Assembly (NCBI RefSeq): GCF_030848805.1
Contig: NC_092360.1
Coordinates: 1,612,001 to 1,676,000 of the forward strand
Direction of reading: 5' to 3'
Length of the DNA: 64,000 nt
Source: Temnothorax longispinosus
Lineage: Eukaryota; Arthropoda; Insecta; Hymenoptera; Formicidae
Shown in pieces: positions 56,378 to 64,000 of this stretch. The notes beneath the pieces were generated by a model. It had not been told where the DNA came from and ran no database searches. It saw nothing but the letters and a program-made list of their open reading frames with translations. The stretch's first letter is position 1. Each line of letters starts with the position of its first letter. The translations under genes and the position numbers were made by a program.

Positions 56378-56408
<31 letters not shown>

Positions 56409-56726
56409 GGGATGAAGAACAAGAAGTTCGAAACGCAGAAGAGTCGCAGGAGGTGATGGACGAGGAGGAGGAGGAGGAGGAGGAGGAGGAGGAGGAGAGT
56501 GATGATAATATCAATAATATTGACGAAGATATTATTATTAGTGAAACCGATGACGATGACGATGACGACGATGACGACGAGAGATACGCACCTAACAATT
56601 ATGAAGGTAATAATATTTGACTATTATATTTTTAATTCCGTAATTTTTATCGTTTTAATCACAAGTAATTATTTCTGATTAGATGTTTCTTACTCGCCGG
56701 TTCGACCCTTGTCTCCGGAAAATTAA
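55382..56726 (+). CDS. Six-exon acidic repeat protein, unrecognised
   Basis: Exons 55382-55718, 55799-55888, 55960-56022, 56104-56205, 56283-56606 and 56683-56726 all have GT-AG borders. All joins are in phase, giving about 319 aa. Exon 1 encodes a folded-looking helical domain (FVEAVTIVEEASYKLFKRF, then LCVMDELGYCKRNQRLVN, then RGHIARFLRR). Exon 2 is Arg-rich. Exons 4 and 5 are very acidic, with long Glu runs and a final Asp run. The protein ends SPVRPLSPEN. Introns are short (71-81 bp). Exons 2-6 all start one base into a codon, so they could be skipped without changing frame. The last exon overlaps the first coding exon of the downstream polymerase in a different frame. The function is unknown. 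Proximity to a Polinton-like polymerase suggests an element gene. Confidence 0.65.
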
Positions 56727-59640
56727 TAAGAGACAAAGATTCAAAAAAAAAGAACGTCAACCTACACTAGTGATAAAAGCAACTAAAGGTGAGTTACCTT
56801 AGTATGCTCTATCGCGGTCGTGAAAAAAATTTTTAACTTTTTAAACGTAATATAAATCAATATTGTATGTGAGACTAAGTTTTTTAATTTTTTAGTACAG
56901 TCGGGCGGAGGTGGTGCGGACCGTCCTACCGATGCTGTTGCTCCGAACACTGAGGATGATGATAATGTTTCGCAAACGCAGAGTGCTAGCGAGGAGGAGG
57001 AGGAGGAGGAGGAGGAGGAGAATACTGTTGCTGCCGACGCTGACGGATCTCAAACGCAGAGAGACGGAGAGGTGGAGGTGGAGGAGGAAAATACTCCCGT
57101 GGAGAGGGTGCAAGAGGAACATCAGGAGCAGGCACGTCAGCAGGATCACCATCAGCATCAGCAGCATCACCAGGTCGGACAATTTAATTATATAGATTTA
57201 GTGGCAGAAAACACGCGTCAATTTAGAAATTTCCGGATACTTGGTAGAGAGGCCAGTTTTCGAGTACGTCCGATACCCGAAGGCGAGGATACCGTGCGTT
57301 GGTTGGAAAACGCGTTCCGCGAGATTCACGCGTATGCGTTACGTTCGACTAGGCCGGGAGATTACGTCGGCTTATCGTTCGAGTCGGCGGAACTAACGCA
57401 CGGTCCGGCGGGGCTATCGTTTCGCCCAGCGCGAGACTTAACATCCGAGAGTATATGGGATCTCGTGAGTTCGATCGCGCAAAGTAACGGAGGAATAGAT
57501 ATCGCGCAAAATTTCGACGTGCGCGTTTTCAACGTTGCGATGCCAGTAGGTCGTGGGGGTGCGACAAATAGATTAACAGCCATCGTTAAGCGGTCAATTG
57601 TAGATCTCGGGAATAGCGATAATTTGTGTCTACCTCGTTACCTCGTGTTGGCACGAATTTATCGCAAGCGCGGAAATCTACGTACGGGAGTGTTGCACGA
57701 CAGGTGGAATTCCGTAAGATGCCGGACTTCCGTGCTTCAACGTGAATTAGCGTTGGAGCTGGTGAGGAACGCCGGTGTTACGATACCCGAAGAAGGGTGC
57801 GGAATTCCGGAGGTTGCACGTTTTCAACATTTTCTCGCAAATGAAAATATAGCAATAATCATATATAATTCCAACAACTTTGGCAGCGGCGCGAATCCTT
57901 TGTACGACGGTGCCGAATTACTCGCCTCGTTAGAACGCGAACCTACATGGCGTTTAAATATTATGTATTATGAGCGTTCGCGTCATTACAACTCCATATT
58001 AAATTTGAATGCTGCCGCCGGTACTCAAAAGGAATTTTGCGTGTCGTGTAACACTGCGTATCGTAAAGGCAGAGGACATCGCTGTTCGAAAAAATGTCCG
58101 CGCTGTTACGCCACTCCCTCGTGCGAGAATCCCGAAGTAGAAATTGTCAAGTGCGCGGCGTGTAATCGTGCGTTTTTCGGAAACTCGTGTTTCGAACGTC
58201 ATCTCGCGCAAAAATCTTACGACGGTAAATCGCTCGCGAGCGTCTGCAGTTCCGTGAAGATTTGCGATAATTGCGATAATTGCGATTTGTCAAGAGAGGT
58301 TCGCGACACGAATGCGGCGTTTCGCATTGCAAGACGTGTTGTTCGTTGCAGTCCGCCAATCATTTATGTTTTAGGCGGCCTCTTCGACGTAATGCCGACG
58401 TAAACGAAGACCCTGGCGAGGGTACAAGTACTACGTTGGGACGGAGAGAGGCACCGCTTGGAAACGAAAAAAATGACGACGCTGATGCAACGAACAAACG
58501 TAACAGCAAAAAAGAACGCATCGCATTCGTGTTCTATGATTTCGAAACGCGTCAAGACGAGACGCTCGAAGGTACGGACAACGTCAAAGTTCACGTACCG
58601 ACTCTCTGCGTCGCGCAACAAATTTGCGAAACGTGCGCCGCGATAGACGACATGTCGGAGCGATGCCGCGATGCCCTTGGTGCGGAGTGCGCGAGTTTGT
58701 ATTTCGTCACGATCCTGTAAAAGAGTTCGTCGATTTTGCAACGCGAACGACAAAATGTTTCAAAAAAATTATTTGCATCGCACACAATGCGAAAGCGTTC
58801 GACGCGCAATTTATTCTAAAATATTTAGTCGAAAATACGGAAAAGACGGAAGAGCCACAAGTAATTTTAAACGGAACGAAAATTGTCGTGATGACGGTCG
58901 GACATACAAAATTTATCGATAGCTTAAATTATATGCCGATGAAATTATCCGAATTACCTAAAGCTTTCGGGCTGCAGGATACATCGGATAAAGGCATTTT
59001 TCCACATTTGTTTAACACTCGCGAAAATCAAAATTATATCGGTCCGATACCCGACACACGATATTTTTCTCCCGAGCAAATGAAACCGAAAGAACGCGAA
59101 CGGTTTCTTTCGTGGCACGCAGAAATGACGCGTAACAACTTCATTTTTAATTTTCGAAGTGAAATTATTAAATATTGCCGTAACGACGTGGATATTCTTC
59201 GACGCGCGTGCATGGCTTTCAGAAAAATTTTTTTGGACTGCGGGAACGTGTGTCCGTTCGAAGAATGCACGACTATCGCTTCCACGTGTATGAGAGTTTT
59301 TCGCAAAAACTTTCTGCGCAAGGAGGAAATAGGAATCATTCCGGCGCGAGGATATAGATTCGCCGATAATCACTCGCGTAAAGCTCTACAGTGGTTAGTG
59401 TGGATGGAGCACGAGCTCGGACATCCCATAATTCACGCAGGGCGAGGGCGCAAGCATAAAATCGACGGCACGCGCGTTGACGGATATTACGAGACGCCGA
59501 GTAATGACGACGACGACGACAACGAGACGCGACGTTACGTACTGCAATTTCACGGTTGCTTTTGGCACGGATGTCCCACATGTTTTCAAGTGAATCGCGA
59601 TAGAATGCCTTCGTCCGCGAATCGCGAGGACACATGTACT
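56683..59640 (+). pseudogene. Polinton-like family B DNA polymerase, frameshifted and truncated
   Basis: An ATG is the first codon after the acceptor at 56682. This exon (56683-56788, starting MFLTRRFDPCLRK) joins in frame to 56896. It is followed by an acidic Glu-rich tail, a His/Gln stretch (HHQHQQHHQ) and a large N-terminal domain. A Cys-rich region follows (CVSCNTAYRKGRGHRCSKKC, then CAACNRAF). A frameshift within a GATAATTGC repeat near 58270 leads to HECGVSHCKTCCSL and the ExoI motif FVFYDFETRQDE. A second shift near 58670 leads to IAHNAKAFDAQFIL, SLNYMPMKLSELPKAFG, YCRNDVDILRRAC and LQFHGCFWHGCP. These are protein-primed polymerase (DNA_pol_B_2) features as in Polinton/Maverick elements. 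The catalytic polymerase motifs would follow but are cut off at about 59635 by a LINE. Confidence 0.82.
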
Positions 59641-62290
59641 GACTGTGGTAAGCATATCCACCTCCCTCTCGTGGCATGCCACCTTGTCGTGGTGAGAGGG
59701 CTCCTTGTACCAATGATCCACTGAGGCAGTACCTTCGGTCATACCGAAGGGAGGGCTCGGTGGGGAGGTACAGGGTCTAAGAGCATGCCGTGCCCCTCCT
59801 CTCGACTTGTCGAGATTTGGGGGGCACAATAGGGTCCGGCGCCCCTGTCAGGGAACTTGTTCCCTGACTCCAAAGCGTCGGTAGGGGAAGGCGACCCCGA
59901 CTACAAACGCCCGGTCGGCCGGGACCGAGAGGGAGGAGTTTCTACTCCTCCCACCGGCCTAGAGGAAGGAAAACCTCGATAAAAAACCACGGGGTTGGGG
60001 GGCTCCTCCTCGGCCATTGCACGCCGGTGCTCCGGCAGGCTCGGGGGGGAGAGTGATTCCCTGGGGAGAGAGGTGGGATGGGTGATCCCTCGCCTCCCTC
60101 TGGGCCGATGGCGGCCGTCCGGCGGTCGTCCGGCCTGGGGGGTTGCGGGGTTCTTCCCGTCCCACGTCACCCCACTCCCGGGGCTGGGCCATTCACCCAT
60201 TGCACGCCGGTGCTCCGGCAGGGTGGATGGTCCTGGGGTTTCCCTTCTTGGGGTGGGGTAGAGTCGGCCGTACCCTCGCGGTTGGGGGGTCAAAAGGCCT
60301 GCACTCCGTCCTTTGGCGGAGGCGCCGCAGCCCAGGGAAACTCGGCTGTTGGCGCTGTGGGCCTAAATCGCCCTTCCGTGGGGTCGCGAAGATCCCCTCT
60401 CCTCGGAGAGGGGATATCCGCCTTTCATCCGCCCAGTACGTGGTGTTGGGTTGGGTGAAGGGTAGGCCCGTACTAGGGGATTGCACACCAGGGACGTGGT
60501 CCCATGGTTCCCCGAGTACGGAGGGTCGCTTGGGCCGCTCGAACATCTTTCGAGGTCGGGGCCAGGCGTCCTGGGTGGGAGACCCGTCGGGCCGCTCGGA
60601 CATTTCCCGAGGTCGGGGCCGACGGGTCTAGCTTCTGGCCGTTAAGTCGGAAGTGAACGAATTTTCCCAGGGGTCATCCAACGACGGGCAGGATAAATTA
60701 ACTACTACGGCTGAGTTTCGGGCGAGCTCAGTCGAAGATTCAGTTATCGCTCAAGTGGAAGCTAAAGCTTCCAGAGAACAGGAGAAGAAGAATACTATGG
60801 GCAAGGTCAAACCGACAGCCCAAGGACCAAAAAGTGCGAGGGATAAATCGAGAGACAGAAGTCGCTCTCGCTCACGTCCACACAATCGGAGGCAGGGGTC
60901 TCCCAAACTGATGGACACCTCGGAAGGAAACATAAACTCGGGAAATAATAGTACCCTGTCCATTCGGAATAGAACGGAACAGGCTTTCCGAATCATTGAT
61001 GACGTTGAGAAAATCATCATGGGAGAAAAGTCAAATACGACTAACACGAGGACGTTGTCCAACTCGTTGCAGAGTACGGAGCTCAACGATGACACAATCG
61101 TCATTCCATCAGACGATGGGAGTGACGAAGGAAGTAGAAGAAACGAGACCCAAATTGCACGGGCCATGAGCCTGGAAAAGAAGAAGCAGAAGTGGGCTCA
61201 ACAAGCTGAAAATGAAGAGAAGGGAAAACTTAGAGAGATGCTGGACCCCCGTGTGGCTCCAACTCTCTCTAAAAGTAGAAGAGAGAAGGAACGCAAGCTG
61301 ATGGAGCAGCTAAAATACGCTCCCACGGAAAAACTACCCAATGTAGTTTTAGAGCAGGTTCGTACGCTCGACAAGTACATCAATCGTGCAAAAATACAGG
61401 GACCAATCCAAGGTCACCTAAACACAGTGGCCGCTACCGTCACCGCAGCAGTTACCAGGCTGGTTGGTCGGATGGGTAACGAACCGGGAACGGAGCGTAA
61501 TAGTGAACTGGATGAGCTCAGGAACAGGCTCAGCGCGCTCGAGGAGAAGAATCGACAACTACGCGAACGCATTGAGGCGAATCATCGTCCCGCGGATAAG
61601 GTGGCTGCAATGGAAGTTAGTCCACAAACCAGCAGCCATAACTCCCCTATTAATAGGAGTAAGAGTAGTGTTAACCGATTCCCAGAAGATTCTTCATCGG
61701 ACGAGGAAGAACGGAAAATTCGGGAAAACGAGAAACGTAAAAACTCTGAGATCAACAAACGGAAAATCTTAGAGGAAATTGCGAAGGAGGGAACTTCACC
61801 AGTGTATAGAGCGGCTCTAAGAGGAGTCAGACCCGTTCTACTGGACCCTGGCATCCCTCCGGGTGGCGCCGCCCCTCTAGGGATCCCACAATCAGAGTTA
61901 TCGTTGGAGGAACGGATATTACACCGACTATCCAACAGGATGGAAATGTTATTGGCACCTATTATGGGAAAGTTTAATAGCCTTAACAAAGACAACAAGA
62001 CCAAGGCAGCAGCAGAGAAGGCTAGCACCTCTGGTAAGAAGAGCAGCTCCAATCCTCCGGCTAAACCGTCTAACAGCGGTAATACTAAACGGAAGAATAA
62101 GAAGAAGGCGACTGACAATAAAAAAGGGAGAAACGGTGGTGAACCTACGGACAAAGGCACATATGCCGGGACGCAAAAAGCCATTGAGCAGGCAGGTCCT
62201 AGTTCATACGCCATGGTAACCAAACGCGGGAAGAAACCGGATAAACAAGCACCGGGCACGATGCCGACTGGTGGGAACCAAAAAGGTGTA
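59641..62290 (+). mobile_element. GC-rich LINE, 3'-truncated, inserted in the polymerase
   Basis: Coding sense of the polymerase stops at about 59635. Then comes a GC-rich leader of about 1 kb with hairpins (CCTTCGGTCATACCGAAGG near 59730, TCAGGGAACTTGTTCCCTGA near 59850) and internal repeats. CATTGCACGCCGGTGCTCCG occurs at 60017 and 60198, and GGGCCGCTCG-ACAT occurs at 60533 and 60589. ORF1 follows. At about 62290 the composition changes sharply to AT-rich. No ORF2 is present, so the 3' part is missing. Clade is not certain; R1- or I-like is plausible from the long structured leader and ORF1 layout. Confidence 0.65.
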
Positions 62291-62482
62291 GTTACTGATC
62301 GACATAAGATAGTTTTCAGAGCTATATCACACAGAAAAAAATGCATTCTTTGTAATTCTTCTAATGATCAATTTATAAACTTTTCAACCAAAGAGGAGAG
62401 CGTGTACTATATTCCTTATGTAGAAAAAATATTTACCGAACGATGGACATTTCTTCCATTTAATCAAATTTCACTTTATTGA
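60797..62482 (+). CDS. LINE ORF1 with SR-rich and coiled-coil regions
   Basis: The frame is open from before 60653 to 62482. GTG 60653 and ATG 60797 are candidate starts; I use the ATG. It has an Arg/Ser segment (RDKSRDRSRSRSRPHNRR), an acidic Ser/Asp stretch, a Lys/Glu helical region, then a clear coiled coil (SELDELRNRLSALEEKNRQL). A Gly/Pro loop (LLDPGIPPGGAAPLGIP) follows, then a Lys/Ser/Asn-rich tail. The CCHC knuckles expected at the C-terminus of many LINE ORF1 proteins are absent. From about residue 500, counted from 60797, the sequence changes abruptly at GGNQKG to AT-rich text (KKCILCNSSNDQF), so the last 60-odd residues are probably a chance fusion at the truncation point. Confidence 0.65.
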   Translation: MGKVKPTAQGPKSARDKSRDRSRSRSRPHNRRQGSPKLMDTSEGNINSGNNSTLSIRNRTEQAFRIIDDVEKIIMGEKSNTTNTRTLSNSLQSTELNDDTIVIPSDDGSDEGSRRNETQIARAMSLEKKKQKWAQQAENEEKGKLREMLDPRVAPTLSKSRREKERKLMEQLKYAPTEKLPNVVLEQVRTLDKYINRAKIQGPIQGHLNTVAATVTAAVTRLVGRMGNEPGTERNSELDELRNRLSALEEKNRQLRERIEANHRPADKVAAMEVSPQTSSHNSPINRSKSSVNRFPEDSSSDEEERKIRENEKRKNSEINKRKILEEIAKEGTSPVYRAALRGVRPVLLDPGIPPGGAAPLGIPQSELSLEERILHRLSNRMEMLLAPIMGKFNSLNKDNKTKAAAEKASTSGKKSSSNPPAKPSNSGNTKRKNKKKATDNKKGRNGGEPTDKGTYAGTQKAIEQAGPSSYAMVTKRGKKPDKQAPGTMPTGGNQKGVVTDRHKIVFRAISHRKKCILCNSSNDQFINFSTKEESVYYIPYVEKIFTERWTFLPFNQISLY

Positions 62483-62535
62483 CAATGACTTCGAAGAATT
62501 GAAGTCTACAGACTTAATAATGTATTCAGATTCGT

Positions 62536-63614
62536 ACAAATGTTCGCGAAATCGCTGATTAATCCCGGCGATGGGAGCGGGATGAGAAGGACGCGCGTGG
62601 AAGGTGTTAACTAAATATTCACTTTATTTTTGTGTAACTCAGACCACAGTCTGAGCCGTCTTTAATGCGTCAAAATTGATACAATCTGACCTGAGAGTGA
62701 TGAGCGGTGAACAAAATGAGATGTCTTATATTAATTGCCGTCCTCTTCGATGAATCGCCCGTGAGCCGGTGAGACACGTGGCGGTCAGCACTCGCGCACA
62801 TGTGAGCCTGAGTCGTCGTGTTGATGTACCCGAGTAGAGCTGGATGAGCGGTCGCTTTATATGTTAATGCAGTATCTCGGCAGCTGTTGTAATCACTGCG
62901 GTGGGCACTTCAATGTGTAGTCACAATCGAAAATGCACAGAGCACACGTCGTGCGTCTGATCACTGCGCGGCCATTTGTACGACTCTGAATATCGCGAGG
63001 AAGACGTTGGCGATGAGCGCGCCCGTGCGCGGCGCAAGCTGCCGCGGTGATGACAAATGTTCGCGAAATCGCTGATTAATCCCGGCGATGGAAGCGGGAT
63101 GAGAAGGACGCGCGTGGAAGGTGTTAACTAAATATTCACTTTATTTTTGTGTAACTCAGACCACCGTCTGAGCCGTCTTTAATGCGTCTTTAATGCGTCT
63201 TTAATGCGTCAAAATTGATACAATCTGACCTGAGAGTGATGAGCGGTGAACAAAATGAGATGTCTATATAGCCCGTGTAAATGAGAGGCAATTATATTAA
63301 TTGCCGTCCTCTTCGATGAATCGCCCGTGAGTCGGTAAGACACGTGGCGGTCGGCACTCGCGCACATGTGAGTCTGAGTCGTCGTGTTGATGTACCCGAG
63401 TAGAGCTGGATGAGCGGTCGCTTTACATGTTAATGCAGTATCTCGGCAGCTGTAATCACTGCGGTGGGCACTTCGATGTGTAGTCACAATCAAAAATGCA
63501 CAGAGCACACGTCGTGCGTCTGATCACTGCGCGGCCATTTGTACGACTCTGAATATCGCGAGGAAGACGTTGGCGATGAGCGCGCCCGTGCGCGGCGCAA
63601 GCTGCCGCGGTGAT
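62536..63614 (-). repeat. Tandem LTR-like duplication
   Basis: Copy 1 is 62536-63052 (517 bp) and copy 2 is 63053-63614 (562 bp). They are nearly identical. Copy 2 has a 12-bp triplication (GTCTTTAATGC) and an extra AATGAGAGGCAATTAT-type insert. On the minus strand copy 1 shows CATATAAAG (about 62858) and, about 230 bp later, AATAAA (about 62621), the order expected of an LTR promoter and polyadenylation signal. The TATA is mutated to CATGTAAAG in copy 2. The ends are not clear TG...CA. They could be tandem LTRs, tandem element promoters, or a plain tandem duplication. Confidence 0.6.
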
Positions 63615-63682
63615 CTAGCGTCGTTACCCGATCGATGCTGCCATCTGATCTGACGGCGCAGCGTTAACGGAATCTCGAACAT

Positions 63683-64000
63683 GTAGCGTTTTTAGATTTG
63701 AAAAGAGCTTTTGAAGTAGTTGATAGGAAAGTTTTGATTAAGAAATTAAAAAGGTATGGGATAAATGGAGTAGTGCTGAAGTGGTTTAAAAGTTATTTGG
63801 AAAATAGAAGTCAGAGAGTTAAGTTTAATGGAAAATTATCGGCTTCTATTAACGTAGATTTAGGGGTTCCGCAGGGGTCGGTTTTGGGACCGTTATTGTT
63901 TCTAATATATATTAATGATATTGTAAAGATTGTTGATGATAATTGTGTAATAAGACTGTTTGCGGATGATGCAATAATATACACAACAGGGTATTCAATT
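63683..64000 (+). CDS. LINE reverse transcriptase fragment, open to window end
   Basis: The frame runs uninterrupted from 63683 to the last base. It contains FLDLKRAFEVVDRKVL (motif A), KWFKSYLENRSQRVKFNG, LGVPQGSVLGPLLF (motif B), LIYINDIV and RLFADDAIIYT (motif C with the catalytic Asp pair). It is the same jockey/CR1-like family as the pseudogene at 45.5 kb but intact, including the GVPQGS motif that the other copy lacks. The upstream part (endonuclease, RT motifs 1-2) is absent: similarity starts abruptly next to the LTR-like repeat, as expected of a 5'-truncated LINE. The rest lies beyond the window. Confidence 0.88.

Noticed and set aside
56269..56598. Long minus-strand serine-rich open frame
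   Set aside because: It is the antisense of GAG/GAC repeats in the acidic exon; the plus-strand exon has splice sites and phase.
60078..60631. Pro/Gly-rich ORFs in several frames
   Set aside because: They lie in the structured GC-rich LINE leader, and all frames are open because of composition.

Overview
The window looks like a repeat-rich stretch of an insect nuclear genome, most likely hymenopteran and possibly an ant. The insect call rests on an R1-type retrotransposon at its standard 28S rDNA site, short GT-AG introns (about 50-180 bp), an AT-rich background, and Penelope-like, Harbinger, hAT, Helitron, piggyBac-type and non-LTR remnants. The hymenopteran or ant level is inference. No housekeeping gene was recognised. 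Most of the content is mobile DNA in several states of decay, plus a few small unrecognised multi-exon genes.

Layout. 0.8-3.1 kb: a broken multi-exon gene carrying a hairpin MITE. 5.8-6.7 kb: a piggyBac-type MITE. 7.1-14.6 kb: an isolated piece of 28S rDNA split by a 7.1-kb R1 element with a 14-bp target duplication. 14.9-19.9 kb: a giant palindromic repeat whose left CT microsatellite received an ORF1-only LINE. 20.1-21.9 kb: a second palindrome with TA duplications. 25.0-26.1 kb: a Helitron fragment beside a two-exon proline-rich gene. 28.4-31 kb: a hAT pseudogene and an unrecognised degenerate coding block. 35.0-38.0 kb: a Penelope-like element with an inverted tail copy and two hammerhead ribozymes, inside a satellite. 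39.5-47.5 kb: several fragments of one LINE family, a three-exon helix-turn-helix gene and a minisatellite. 48.6-51 kb: an Arg-rich ORF and a Harbinger pseudogene. 51.9-54.1 kb: an intact 280-aa orphan gene flanked by 438-bp inverted repeats. 55.4-59.6 kb: a six-exon acidic protein gene overlapping, in another frame, the start of a Polinton-like family B DNA polymerase gene. The polymerase is frameshifted and cut by a GC-rich LINE at about 59.6 kb. 62.5-63.6 kb: a tandem LTR-like duplication. The right edge is an intact reverse transcriptase fragment running off the window.

The strongest candidates for something new are the exon at 56683 that appears to be read in two frames, the inverted-repeat-flanked 280-aa gene, and the lineage-specific genes at 25.4 and 42.2 kb. 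The Penelope hammerheads and the R1 at its 28S site are clear examples of known biology. All joins and frameshifts were read by eye; no alignment, folding or database search was run.
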